Shown in pieces: positions 42,643 to 51,118 of a stretch of DNA of 64,000 nucleotides. A model generated the notes under the pieces. That model did not search any database and was not told the DNA's origin. It saw nothing but the letters and a program-made list of their open reading frames with translations. Every line of letters begins with the position of its first letter. The stretch's first letter is position 1. The DNA is from CADEEX01 sp964577955 (GTDB lineage: Bacteria > Acidobacteriota > Vicinamibacteria > Vicinamibacterales > CAVVIG01): assembly GCA_964577955.1 (NCBI GenBank), contig CAZOAZ010000003.1, positions 182,247 through 246,246 of the forward strand, read 5' to 3'. The translations under genes were made by a program, and so were the position numbers.

Positions 42643-43623
42643 CTAGATCGCCGCCAGCAGCTCTTCCGGCGACACCGTCGCCGTCCCGAACTTGCCGACG
42701 ACAACGCCGGCGGCGTGATTGGCGAGGACCGAGGCTTCAGCAATCGTGGCGCCGGCGGCGAGCGCGAGCGCCACGGTGGCGATCACCGTGTCGCCGGCTC
42801 CGGTCACGTCCGCAACCTGCCGCGCGACCGAGGGAATGGCTCCTTCGGATTCCGCGCTCGACAACCACATGCCCTGCTCGCCCCTGGTAATCAGCGCCGC
42901 GTCGCAGCGGGCGCGATCGCGAAAGGCGGCGGCGCCGCTCTTCGCGTCCTCGTCGGTGCGAATCCAGCGGTGAGTCGCCGCCTCCGCTTCGTGATGGTTC
43001 GGCGTAATCAGCGTCGCCCCGGCATAGAAGTCGAGATGCGGAATCTTGGGGTCGACAAGCAGCGGCCGGCCCTCTTTCATCTCCGTCAGCGTCCGCATGA
43101 CCGGCGCGGTGATGGTTCCCTTCAAATAATCCGACACGAGCAACACGCGCACATCGCTGGCGTGCTGGCGCACGGCGTCGACGACGGCCGCCTGGATCTC
43201 GGGTGAAGGATCGGAATCGTCTTCGTAGTCGAGTCTCGCCACTTGCTGGTTGCGGCTCGTGACGACGCGGACTTTCTCAATCGTCGGCCGCGTGGCGTCG
43301 GCGACCAGTCCCGCATCAGAGAGTCCTGACTGACGCAGGTGCTCGCGGAGCCGCGCGGCGGTCGTGTCCGTTCCGACAATCCCCACGAGCGCGACGCTCG
43401 CGCCGAGCGCCTGGAGGTTGTGCGCCACGTTGCCGGCGCCGCCGAGCCGGATGTGCTCCGACTGGAAGCGGACCACCGGGACCGGCGCTTCCGCGGAAAT
43501 CCGGTGGACGGTGCCCAGAATGAAGCGATCGACCATGACGTCGCCCACGACGAGGACGCGTTGGCCGTGAAATCGGTCGACCAGGGCCTGGGCGCGCCCT
43601 CGTCCGAGCGGCGGGATGTTCAT
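42643..43623 (-). CDS. hldA: D-glycero-beta-D-manno-heptose-7-phosphate kinase
   Basis: 326 residues, PfkB/ribokinase fold. VVGDVMVDRFILGTVHRISAEAP and RLGGAGNVAHNLQALG are the sugar-binding N-terminal motifs typical of the HldE/RfaE kinase domain. The catalytic DVTGAGDTVIATVALAL is the anion-hole/base motif. It phosphorylates heptose 7-phosphate at C1. The C-terminal adenylyltransferase domain of E. coli HldE is absent, so a separate HldC is expected elsewhere. Its ATG overlaps the stop of the ligase gene. Confidence 0.93.
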   Translation of the reverse strand: MNIPPLGRGRAQALVDRFHGQRVLVVGDVMVDRFILGTVHRISAEAPVPVVRFQSEHIRLGGAGNVAHNLQALGASVALVGIVGTDTTAARLREHLRQSGLSDAGLVADATRPTIEKVRVVTSRNQQVARLDYEDDSDPSPEIQAAVVDAVRQHASDVRVLLVSDYLKGTITAPVMRTLTEMKEGRPLLVDPKIPHLDFYAGATLITPNHHEAEAATHRWIRTDEDAKSGAAAFRDRARCDAALITRGEQGMWLSSAESEGAIPSVARQVADVTGAGDTVIATVALALAAGATIAEASVLANHAAGVVVGKFGTATVSPEELLAAI

Positions 43624-44825
43624 GCGGCAGCGTTCACTGGCGTGGTGCGCGCGGCGGCAAAGGGCAGCGTGATGACGATGAGGAGCAGCATCAGGAATTC
43701 GGAATCGCCGAAGTTGTACTCGAAAAATCCGGCCGCGAGCATCGCGACGAAGGCCCCGATTGCGGCCGCCACGATGGCGCGATCGACCTGACCGCGGAGT
43801 GCCCGCCTCAGATCAAGAAGGAGCAGGACGACGAAGCCGAGCCAGAGCGCCAGTGCCGGCAGTCCACGTTCGGCGGCTATCTGCAGCGGCACGTTGTGCA
43901 GATGAGGGTTGACCTTTTCCACCGCCTCCGGCACGCGGAAGTCGGCGTACAGTTCCTTGACCATGTTGGGTCCGACGCCGACCCACGGGTGGGTGCGGAC
44001 CATTTCGCGGCCTTCCCGCATCATCGCCACTCGATCGCGGCGCGTCGGATCGTTGCGGTCGAACATCGAGGCCACTCGTTTGGTCGCCGTCGGACCGGCG
44101 AGCGCGACGGCGAGGGCCGCAACAACCGGCATGACCACGATGAGCCGGTAATCCTTCATCATCAACAGCAATCCGACGCCGACCGACACGCCGACCCAGG
44201 CGGTCCGGGTCTCGGTGAGGACGAGCGCGAAGACCAGCGCCGGCATCAACAGCGCCGCCCACAACCGTTCGGTGCGGCCGAAGACCAGCTTCGAGACGGC
44301 GATGCAGATGACCAGCATCAGCAGCCCGGAGTAGGTCATGTAGTGGCCGAGCGTGCCTTGCGGCCGCTGCTGCAGTTGATCGAAATGCAGGAGGCCGTAC
44401 TGGAAGATGCCGTACGCCGCGCTGGCTGCACCGAGCGACATGACGATCGTCAGAAGCCATGCGGCACGCTTCTCGGTCGCGAACCGATAGGTGATCGGCA
44501 CGAGCAGGAAGAGCACCAGCTGCTTGGAGTCCAGGAAACTGATGCGCGGCGACGTGGAGAAGGCGGCCGAAACCAGCGTGGCCGCGCCGTAGGCGACGAG
44601 CGGCCAGAAGAAGCGCGGGGCGGCGACCCGTTCCTTGCGGACAATCAACAGCCCGAGCCACGAGAGCGCCGCCAGGGTCAGCATGACCTGGGCGATCGCG
44701 ATCGAGAACTGGACGAAGGCCGCGACGCCGAAGAGTGACAGCACTCCGAAGAGCTCGAGCCGCTCGGGAAGCGACGCCGCGTCGTGATGAAGAGCGGGTT
44801 CCGCCGTCGCGTGCGCGTTCGTCAT
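43620..44825 (-). CDS. O-antigen ligase / polymerase family membrane protein
   Basis: 401 residues from ATG at 44825; a TTG at 44837 would start directly against the repeat array. About 10-12 membrane helices. The large periplasmic loop of the Wzy_C/WaaL family contains RDRVAMMREGREMVRTHPWVGVGPNMV and NPHLHNVPLQIAAERGLPA; the conserved 'H.H...L.. ..E.G..G' pattern marks ligases. It likely joins undecaprenyl-linked polysaccharide to lipid A-core, or polymerises it; sequence alone cannot separate the two. It lies between the GT9 and hldA genes, supporting an LPS role. Confidence 0.85.
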   Translation of the reverse strand: MTNAHATAEPALHHDAASLPERLELFGVLSLFGVAAFVQFSIAIAQVMLTLAALSWLGLLIVRKERVAAPRFFWPLVAYGAATLVSAAFSTSPRISFLDSKQLVLFLLVPITYRFATEKRAAWLLTIVMSLGAASAAYGIFQYGLLHFDQLQQRPQGTLGHYMTYSGLLMLVICIAVSKLVFGRTERLWAALLMPALVFALVLTETRTAWVGVSVGVGLLLMMKDYRLIVVMPVVAALAVALAGPTATKRVASMFDRNDPTRRDRVAMMREGREMVRTHPWVGVGPNMVKELYADFRVPEAVEKVNPHLHNVPLQIAAERGLPALALWLGFVVLLLLDLRRALRGQVDRAIVAAAIGAFVAMLAAGFFEYNFGDSEFLMLLLIVITLPFAAARTTPVNAAA

Positions 44826-44838
44826 GGCGTCGACCAAT

Positions 44839-44876
44839 CCCTAGTCCCTAGTCCCTGTCCCTAGTCCCTGGTCCCC
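44839..44876. repeat. Heptanucleotide array, CCCTAGT type
   Basis: Units start at 44839, 44846, 44853, 44859, 44866 and 44873 (CCCTAGT and close variants; one 6-mer). It fills the spacer between the GT9 gene and the ligase gene and supplies the stop codon and last residues (GTRD) of the former. Confidence 0.85.
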
Positions 44877-45934
44877 GAGTTTAGCAGCCGTTCGGCTGCC
44901 GCAATCACTTGCGCCGGCGTAATCCGCGTCAGGCACCGGAAGTCGCCTGGCGCGCAGACCCGTTGATCGCACGGCCGGCATTCGAGGCCGTGGACCTCCA
45001 CGGCGGCCGCGCGCCATTGCGCCGAGCGCCACGGCGCGGATCGTGCCGGCAGCGTCGGCCCGTAGAGCGAGACGATCGGCACGCGGCTCGTAGCGGCGAC
45101 GTGCATCGGTCCGCTGTCGCCGCCCACAAAAACGGCCGCGCGATCGACCAGCGCGCGCAGTTCGACCAGCGAAAATTCACCGCACGCAAGGATCCGGGCT
45201 TTCACGTCGTCCGGCAGGCGCGCCTGGGCCGCGGCGATGACTGCGGCCGCGGCATCCGCTTCCGACGGCCCCGAGGTCACGATCACCCGGCGGGCGGGGT
45301 GGGCTGCCGCGAGTGTGGCGGCGACTTCGGCAAAGGCCGGGAGCGGCCAGCGCCGGAACGGATTGCCGGCACTGACGTGCATGACGGCCAGCTGGGCGTC
45401 GGCTGGCACCTGATGGGCCGCGAGACGGCTCGCGACGGTTTCAACGGCGGTATTGTCCACGGGCATCACGCAAGGATCCCGCTCTCGATCGGGTTCGCGA
45501 ATGCCGATAGACCGGAGGAGATCCCATTGGCTGTCGACCGAATGGCGGGGAAGCAGGGCGCGCGAACGCGCCACGGCGGTCGTATACATCCACGACCGCC
45601 CAGCCACCGTATACCCGATGCGCACCGGGGCGCGGCTGAGCCACGTCAGCAGAGAGGCTCGCGGGCCGCTGTGAAAGTCGATGACCAGATCGAAGCGCTC
45701 GCGCGCCAGCATCCGTCCGAGTCGCAGATCGGCCCAGGCCCCGCGCAGGCCGCGCGTGCGCGGCACGATGCGCAGTTCGTCGACATCGGGGTTGCCGCGG
45801 ACGACCGCCGCCGCCGCCGGTTCGACGAGATACGTGAGATGGGCGCCGGGGTAGTGCTCGCGCAGCGCGTGCAGAGCAGGCGTGGTGAAGACCACATCGC
45901 CGATCTGCCGCAGGCGGACGAGAAGGATTTTCAC
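44861..45934 (-). CDS. Glycosyltransferase family 9 (ADP-heptose:LPS heptosyltransferase-like)
   Basis: 357 residues from GTG at 45934. The N-terminus KILLVRLRQIGDVVFTTPAL is the family acceptor loop. The C-terminal nucleotide-sugar domain shows HVSAGNPFRRWP and FVGGDSGPMHVAATSRVPIVSLYGPT, the D-SG-MH-A signature of WaaC/WaaF/RfaQ. A cluster of cysteines near the end (LECRPCDQRVC) is seen in some members. It transfers heptose onto the inner core on the cytoplasmic face. The last four codons come from a heptanucleotide array. It is 11 nt downstream of the Trm112-like gene. Confidence 0.9.
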   Translation of the reverse strand: MKILLVRLRQIGDVVFTTPALHALREHYPGAHLTYLVEPAAAAVVRGNPDVDELRIVPRTRGLRGAWADLRLGRMLARERFDLVIDFHSGPRASLLTWLSRAPVRIGYTVAGRSWMYTTAVARSRALLPRHSVDSQWDLLRSIGIREPDRERDPCVMPVDNTAVETVASRLAAHQVPADAQLAVMHVSAGNPFRRWPLPAFAEVAATLAAAHPARRVIVTSGPSEADAAAAVIAAAQARLPDDVKARILACGEFSLVELRALVDRAAVFVGGDSGPMHVAATSRVPIVSLYGPTLPARSAPWRSAQWRAAAVEVHGLECRPCDQRVCAPGDFRCLTRITPAQVIAAAERLLNSGTRD

Positions 45935-45945
45935 GCGCGTCGCGG

Positions 45946-46116
45946 TCAGGGCTCGATCGCGGCCTCGTCGATCAGCATGACGGGAATGTCATCGCGGATT
46001 GGGTACACACGCTTGCACGTCGCGCACTTCAACGCCGCGCCGTTGTGGACCAGCGTGACGGGTGTTTTGCAATGCGGACACGCCAGGATTTCCAGCAGCT
46101 CGGGGTCGACGGCCAT
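45946..46116 (-). CDS. Trm112/YcaR-family zinc-ribbon protein
   Basis: 56 residues: PELLEILACPHCKTPV with Cys13/Cys16 and ALKCATCKRVYPIRDDIPVML with Cys31/Cys34, a complete zinc ribbon, then LIDEA. This is the UPF0434/Trm112 family. In eukaryotes and archaea Trm112 activates methyltransferases; bacterial YcaR has no settled role but is often near LPS genes. The first gene of the minus-strand envelope operon, divergent from the TPR gene by 48 bp. Confidence 0.9.
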   Translation of the reverse strand: MAVDPELLEILACPHCKTPVTLVHNGAALKCATCKRVYPIRDDIPVMLIDEAAIEP

Positions 46117-46164
46117 GCCTGGAATATATGCCACTCCTCGAATCTTTTGTGGAAGAATCCCTCT

Positions 46165-48144
46165 ATGAAGATCGCAGTCTTCGTCGCAGTGCTCGGCGCG
46201 CTCGCGCCGGTCGTTGAAGCGGGACAGACGCGGCGGCCCGCGCCCGCGCCGCCGGCGGCGCCGCAGCCGCCGGATCGCACCGCGCAGGCGTACGAACAGT
46301 ACCTGCGCGCGCATCTGCTCGAAGACGACAACACCGATCAGGCCATTGCCGCCTACAAGCGCGCGATGGAGCTGGATCCGAAGGCCTCCGATATTCCGGC
46401 TGATCTCGCCGAACTCTACTTGCGCGAGAACCGGCCGCAGGACGCCATTCAGACCGCCGAACAGGCGCTGAAGATTGCGCCGAACAACCGCGACGCGCAT
46501 CGCGTGCTGGGGACGGTCTATGCCTCGCTGGCCAGCGGCCGCGGTGCTCGCGGCACGCAGCAGGAGAATCTCACCAACGCCATCAAGCATCTCGAGCTGG
46601 CGATCGAGCCGCCGATCGCGTCGGCCGACGCCAATCTGCGCGCCATGCTGGCGCGGCTCTACATCGCCGCGCAGAGTTACGACAAGGCGATCCCGGTGCT
46701 CGCGGAACTCGTGAAACAGGAACCAGGCTGGAACGACGGGCCGATGCTGCTCACCGAAGCGTTCGCCGCGGCGGGCCGCAGCGCCGAGGCGGTCACCTGG
46801 CTCGAGGACGCCGCTCCGGACAATCCGCGCCTGTACGCGACGCTCGGCGAGTTCTACGCCCGCAGCCGCCGATGGTCCGACTCGGCAGCGGCCTACGAGA
46901 AGGCCCTGAAAGTGTCGTCGGGCAGCTTCGACTGGCGTCTGGGCCTCGCCGAGTCGCTCTTGAACACCGGCAACCGGTCGGATGCGACCCGGGCCCGCGA
47001 TACGCTGCGCGACGCGATCGCGATGAAGGCGAACGACGAGCGGGCGCTCTATCTCCTCTCCCAGGCCGAACGCGCCGCCGGCGACAATCAGGCCGCCGAG
47101 CAGGCGGCGCGCCGCCTCATCACGCAGAACGGGCGTAACCCGCGCGGCTACTCCGCGCTCGCCGAAGCGCTCGAGGAGCAGCGGAAGTTTCAGCCCATCG
47201 TCGACGCCATCGCGCCGGCGCTCGCCTCCTTCCGGGCCATGAACAACGGCGCCATTGCCCTGCGGACACTGCTGCCGCACCTCGGCTTCGCGTACCAGGA
47301 ACTGGGGCAGTTCGACAAGGCCATCGAATCGTTCGAAGAAGCCCGCCGCGTCGCGCCGAACGATCCGTCGATCACTGGCTACCTGATTCAGGCGAACCTC
47401 GGCGCGAAGCGGTATACCGCTGCCGCCGATCTCGCCCGCGCCGCGCGTGCGCAGCGGCCCGGCGACATCCGTCTCGCGCGGCTCGAATCGCTCGCCCTTC
47501 GCCGCGGCGGCAGGATCGACCAGAGCGTCGCGGTCCTCGAAGACCTGGTGCGCGCCGCCGGCGACGACCCCGACGCCCATATCGCGCTCGCGCAGGGCTA
47601 CAACGACGCCAATCGCGGCGCCCAGGCGGTGAAGACGCTCAAGGACGCGCAGCTCAAGTTTCCGAGCGAAACCTCGCTGGCGTTCGAGCTTGGCGCCGTG
47701 CTCGACAAGCAGAAGAAATACTCCGAGTCGGAAGCCGTGTTCCGGCAGCTGATTCTCAAGGAGCCGGAGAACGCGCCCGCGCTCAACTATCTCGGCTACA
47801 TGCTCGCCGAGCGCGGCGAGCGGCTCAACGAGTCGGTCGACTTCATCAAGCGCGCGCTGGCGATCGAGCCCGACAACGGCTCGTATCTGGATAGCATCGG
47901 CTGGGCCTACTTCAAGGATGGCAAACTCGACCTGGCGCTCGAGAATCTACGGAAGGCCGCCGACCAGCTCCTCACCAACTCCGTCGTCCAGGATCACTAC
48001 GGCGAAGTACTGTTCAAGCTCGGACGCTACGACGACGCGATCGGCGCCTGGAACCGGGCGCTGTCGGGCGACGGCGATTCGATCGTGCGCGCGGACATCG
48101 ACAAGAAGATCCGCTCGGCCCGCCAGAAGCTTCCGAAACGATGA
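46165..48144 (+). CDS. Exported tetratricopeptide-repeat protein
   Basis: 659 residues from ATG at 46165 (GGAAG upstream). A signal peptide (IAVFVAVLGALAPVVEAG) is followed by a Pro/Ala-rich linker, then about 14-16 TPR units through to the end (for example DQAIAAYKRAMELDPKAS, ALNYLGYMLAERG, DSIGWAYFKDGKLDLA). The LGY.LAERG and D..GW..YK.G signatures occur in TPR proteins encoded next to lolB in other Gram-negatives. Periplasmic scaffold, perhaps in lipoprotein or envelope assembly. Its stop overlaps the next ATG. Confidence 0.88.
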   Translation: MKIAVFVAVLGALAPVVEAGQTRRPAPAPPAAPQPPDRTAQAYEQYLRAHLLEDDNTDQAIAAYKRAMELDPKASDIPADLAELYLRENRPQDAIQTAEQALKIAPNNRDAHRVLGTVYASLASGRGARGTQQENLTNAIKHLELAIEPPIASADANLRAMLARLYIAAQSYDKAIPVLAELVKQEPGWNDGPMLLTEAFAAAGRSAEAVTWLEDAAPDNPRLYATLGEFYARSRRWSDSAAAYEKALKVSSGSFDWRLGLAESLLNTGNRSDATRARDTLRDAIAMKANDERALYLLSQAERAAGDNQAAEQAARRLITQNGRNPRGYSALAEALEEQRKFQPIVDAIAPALASFRAMNNGAIALRTLLPHLGFAYQELGQFDKAIESFEEARRVAPNDPSITGYLIQANLGAKRYTAAADLARAARAQRPGDIRLARLESLALRRGGRIDQSVAVLEDLVRAAGDDPDAHIALAQGYNDANRGAQAVKTLKDAQLKFPSETSLAFELGAVLDKQKKYSESEAVFRQLILKEPENAPALNYLGYMLAERGERLNESVDFIKRALAIEPDNGSYLDSIGWAYFKDGKLDLALENLRKAADQLLTNSVVQDHYGEVLFKLGRYDDAIGAWNRALSGDGDSIVRADIDKKIRSARQKLPKR

Positions 48145-48965
48145 GCCGTCGCTCGGCGGGCGTCTGCGCGGCCGCGCTCTACACGGCCGCGCTGTCGGCG
48201 CTGTCGACGGGGTGCGCGTCGGCGCTGATGAAGCTCCCCGCCGATCCCGGCGTGCCTTCGCCGGAAGCGGCCGAGATCCTGACGCGCGTCACATCCACCT
48301 GTCGCGCCATCAAAACCTTTACGGCTGAAGTCGGCGTGAGCGGCAAGCTTGGTGGCCAGGGCATTCGGCGCGGCCGCCTCCTCGTCGGGCTCGCGTCCCC
48401 CTCGTCCGCGTATCTGGATGCGCCGGCGCCGTTTGGCGCGTCGGTCTTCATCTTCGCGGCCGCCGGCGAGGAGGTGACGCTGCTGTTGCCGCGCGATCGG
48501 CGTGTGCTGCGGCAGGGCCGGCCATCGGAAGTACTCGAAGCTGCCGCCGGCGTGCCGCTCTCACCAGCCGAACTGCTCGAAACCGTCACCGGCTGCGCGC
48601 CCGCACTTGCGACGCCGACCGGCACCCAGATCGGCGATGAATGGCGCATCGTGCGCGGTGCCAGCGAGTGGTACTTGCGTCGCGCCCGCGCGATGGATCC
48701 CTGGCGTTTGGTTGCGGTCGTGCACAAGGAGCCCGGGCGGCCGGAATGGCGTGCTGAGTTCAAGGAGTTCGTCGACGATCTGCCGCACGCCGTGCGAATC
48801 GCGAGCGTGAACCCCGCCGGCTTCGACCTGACGCTCCGTGTCTCGCAGATCGAGGTCAACGTGCCGCTCGAGGCGGCGACATTCCATCCGCGCGTGCCCG
48901 CGGACTACGCGCCACTCTCCCTGGAAGACTTGCGCCGAGCAGGGCCGGTTTCAGAGGCAAAATGA
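48141..48965 (+). CDS. LolB-like outer-membrane lipoprotein
   Basis: 274 residues. A lipoprotein signal peptide ends at LSTGCAS, so the mature protein starts at a lipidated Cys near residue 25. The rest is a beta-rich fold: GKLGGQGIRRGRLLVGLASPSSAYLDAPAPFGASVFIFAAAGEEVTLLLPRDRRVL matches in style the strand pattern of LolA/LolB and DUF4292 lipoproteins. Its place directly before ispE and prs equals that of lolB in E. coli. I infer a role in receiving lipoproteins at the outer membrane; sequence identity to LolB is not evident. It overlaps its neighbours by ATGA on both sides. Confidence 0.7.
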   Translation: MSRRSAGVCAAALYTAALSALSTGCASALMKLPADPGVPSPEAAEILTRVTSTCRAIKTFTAEVGVSGKLGGQGIRRGRLLVGLASPSSAYLDAPAPFGASVFIFAAAGEEVTLLLPRDRRVLRQGRPSEVLEAAAGVPLSPAELLETVTGCAPALATPTGTQIGDEWRIVRGASEWYLRRARAMDPWRLVAVVHKEPGRPEWRAEFKEFVDDLPHAVRIASVNPAGFDLTLRVSQIEVNVPLEAATFHPRVPADYAPLSLEDLRRAGPVSEAK

Positions 48966-49882
48966 CGGCCGGCGGGGCAGGCAAGGCGAGCAGGGCAGGC
49001 GGAACGCGGCGGAGTTCCCGGACCGTTCGCGTGCACGCGCCGGCGAAGCTCAATCTCACCTTGCGGGTGCTCGGTATCCACGCCGACGGCTATCACGAAC
49101 TGCGCACGACGTTTCAGTCGCTCGCGCTGCACGACACGTTGACGTTCACGGCGGCGGCCGGTCCGTTTGAGATCTCCTGCGACGATCCGGAGTGCCCGGC
49201 TGACGACACGAATCTGGTGTGGAAGGCGGCCGATGCGTTGTGGCGCGTCAGCCGCCGGCGCGGTCGACTGAGCGGCGTGCGGGTACGCATCGAAAAGCGG
49301 ATTCCGCAGCAGGCCGGACTCGGCGGTGGCAGCAGCGACGCCGCGGCCACGTTGCGCGCGTTGTCCGAGGTCTGGGGGATCGATCTGCCTGCGGCCGAAC
49401 AGCAGGCCATCGCACGCCGTCTGGGCGCGGACGTCAGCTTCTTTCTGCATGGCGGCACGGCGCTCGGAGTCGAACGCGGTGACCTGTTGTTTCCGCTCGT
49501 CGACCAGCCGCGCGCGGCGGTCGTGCTCGTGCTCCCGGACTTCGGGGTCAGCACCCGCGATGCGTACGGGTGGTGGGACGAGCAGTATCGGTCGGCACCC
49601 GGGCTGGTCAGATCGGCGTCGATTGCGGCGGAGTGGGTCAATGACCTGGAACCGCCAGTCGCCGCCCGTCATCCCGAGATCTCCCGGCTGGTCACGCGGT
49701 TGCGGCGGGCCGGGGCGTCGCATGCGGCCATGTCAGGCAGCGGGTCGGCGGTCTTCGGGTTGTTTGCCGGCGATCGGGACGCGTCCGCTGTCGCCAGGAC
49801 GCTCGAAGGACGCGGTCGCCGCGTGCTGGTGACCAGAACGCTCGATCGGCGCGGCTACACCCGCCTCGTACGACCGCGTTAG
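48962..49882 (+). CDS. ispE: 4-diphosphocytidyl-2-C-methyl-D-erythritol kinase
   Basis: 306 residues, GHMP kinase fold. APAKLNLTLRVLGIHADGYHEL holds the catalytic Lys and substrate residues. KRIPQQAGLGGGSSDAAATLRAL is the ATP glycine-rich loop, and SGSGSAVFGLF the third GHMP motif. It phosphorylates CDP-ME in the MEP isoprenoid pathway; IspD and IspF are encoded as a fusion at 60035-61228. It overlaps the lipoprotein gene by ATGA. Confidence 0.96.
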   Translation: MTAGGAGKASRAGGTRRSSRTVRVHAPAKLNLTLRVLGIHADGYHELRTTFQSLALHDTLTFTAAAGPFEISCDDPECPADDTNLVWKAADALWRVSRRRGRLSGVRVRIEKRIPQQAGLGGGSSDAAATLRALSEVWGIDLPAAEQQAIARRLGADVSFFLHGGTALGVERGDLLFPLVDQPRAAVVLVLPDFGVSTRDAYGWWDEQYRSAPGLVRSASIAAEWVNDLEPPVAARHPEISRLVTRLRRAGASHAAMSGSGSAVFGLFAGDRDASAVARTLEGRGRRVLVTRTLDRRGYTRLVRPR

Positions 49883-49901
49883 CCCCCTGTTCTCCTTGGA
49901 C

Positions 49902-49929
49902 TTGCCGGTTTTGCAGCCCATCGTATACA
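49902..49929 (+). promoter_or_regulatory. Candidate promoter for tRNA-Gln and prs
   Basis: TTGCCG (49902-49907) and TATACA (49924-49929) with a 16-bp spacer. Transcription would begin near 49936, about 90 nt upstream of the tRNA. Confidence 0.4.
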
Positions 49930-50027
49930 CTTTCCGTTTGCACCACGTGGTTTCAGCCACTCCTGAGGTCTGCATCTCAACACTCCGACAGGTGATTCCG
50001 GCGGAGGGGGTCTACGGAAGCGCACGG

Positions 50028-50102
50028 TGGGGCGTGGCCAAGTGGTAAGGCACGGGTCTTTGGATCCCGTATTCGAAGGTTCGAATCCTTCCGCCCCAGC
50101 CA
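50028..50102 (+). tRNA. tRNA-Gln (TTG)
   Basis: 75 nt, acceptor stem TGGGGCG/CGCCCCA, anticodon loop CTTTGGA (anticodon TTG), TTCGAATC T loop, and an encoded CCA end. Position 31:39 is a T-T mismatch in the anticodon stem, otherwise a normal cloverleaf. It sits between ispE and prs. Confidence 0.95.
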
Positions 50103-50139
50103 AACGATTCGGCGGCTGCCGGTGAGTGGTGACGATGTG

Positions 50140-51102
50140 ATGGCGACCGGTTTCGGCGAGCTCAAAATTTTTTCGGGCAGCGCTCATGTGGAACTAGCCA
50201 AGGAAATTGGCGACGTCCTGAGCGTGCCGCTCGGGCAGGCGCGGCTGCGGCGGTTTCCGGATACCGAGGTTTCGTTCCAGATCGACGAGAACATCCGCGG
50301 CACCGACGTCTTCATTGTTCAGCCCACCTGTGCGACCCCCAACGGCTCCGTCGATCAGCACCTGATGGAATTGATGATCATGGTCGACGCGTTCCGCCGC
50401 TCGTCGGCGGCGCGCATCACCGCGGTCATCCCCTATTACGGCTACGCCCGGCAGGACCGCAAGGACAAGCCGCGCGTGCCGATCTCGGCGAAGCTCGTCG
50501 CCAACGTGCTGGTGGCCGCCGGCACCCATCGCGTGCTCACCATGGATCTGCACAAGGCGCAGATCCAGGGCTTCTTCGACCTGCCGGTCGATCACCTGTT
50601 CGCCGCGCCGGTCATCATCGATTACCTGTCACGGCAGTCGTACGAAAATCTGACCATCGTCGCGCCCGATGCGGGCGGCGCGGAGCGCGCGCGCGCCTAC
50701 GCCAAGCGCCTCGATGCCGAGCTGGCCGTCATCGACAAACGCCGCTCGGACGATGGCACCGCCGAAGTCATGAACGTCATCGGCGACGTCCAGGGCCGCA
50801 CCTGCATCATCCAGGACGACATCGTCGACACCGCCGGCACGATCACCAAGGCGGCGACGGCGCTCAAGAAGAACGGCGCGGCGCGGATCATCGCCTGCGC
50901 GGTGCACGGCGTGCTGTCCGGCCCGGCGCTCGACCGGATCGAGAAGTCGCCGATCGACGAGATGATCGTCACGAACACCATTCCTCAGGCCAAGACCCGC
51001 GAGCAGTGCGGCAAGATCGTCGTGCTGTCGGTGGCGCGGCTGCTCGGCCAGGCGATCAAGAGCATTCACGAAGAGACCTCGGTGTCGAGCCTCTTCGTTT
51101 AG
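50140..51102 (+). CDS. prs: Ribose-phosphate pyrophosphokinase
   Basis: 320 residues from ATG at 50140 (MATGFGELKIFSG); GTG at 50122 is an alternative. ATP-site motifs RRFPDTEVSFQIDENIRG and the flexible loop PYYGYARQDRKDKPR are complete. The PRPP loop DDIVDTAGTITKAATAL is present. It makes PRPP for nucleotide, His and Trp synthesis. It is followed by rplY and pth, the Bacillus prs-ctc-pth order. Confidence 0.97.
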   Translation: MATGFGELKIFSGSAHVELAKEIGDVLSVPLGQARLRRFPDTEVSFQIDENIRGTDVFIVQPTCATPNGSVDQHLMELMIMVDAFRRSSAARITAVIPYYGYARQDRKDKPRVPISAKLVANVLVAAGTHRVLTMDLHKAQIQGFFDLPVDHLFAAPVIIDYLSRQSYENLTIVAPDAGGAERARAYAKRLDAELAVIDKRRSDDGTAEVMNVIGDVQGRTCIIQDDIVDTAGTITKAATALKKNGAARIIACAVHGVLSGPALDRIEKSPIDEMIVTNTIPQAKTREQCGKIVVLSVARLLGQAIKSIHEETSVSSLFV

Positions 51103-51118
51103 AAGGACGTAGGGATTT

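Noticed and set aside
46117..47580. Upstream extension of the Trm112-like frame antisense to the TPR gene
   Set aside because: Only the last 56 codons (from ATG 46116) have the zinc-ribbon sequence. The rest mirrors TPR repeats and is low in motif content.
50028..50140. tRNA-Gln as an integration site of a mobile element
   Set aside because: No integrase or repeated tRNA 3' end is found; the flanks are the conserved ispE and prs genes.
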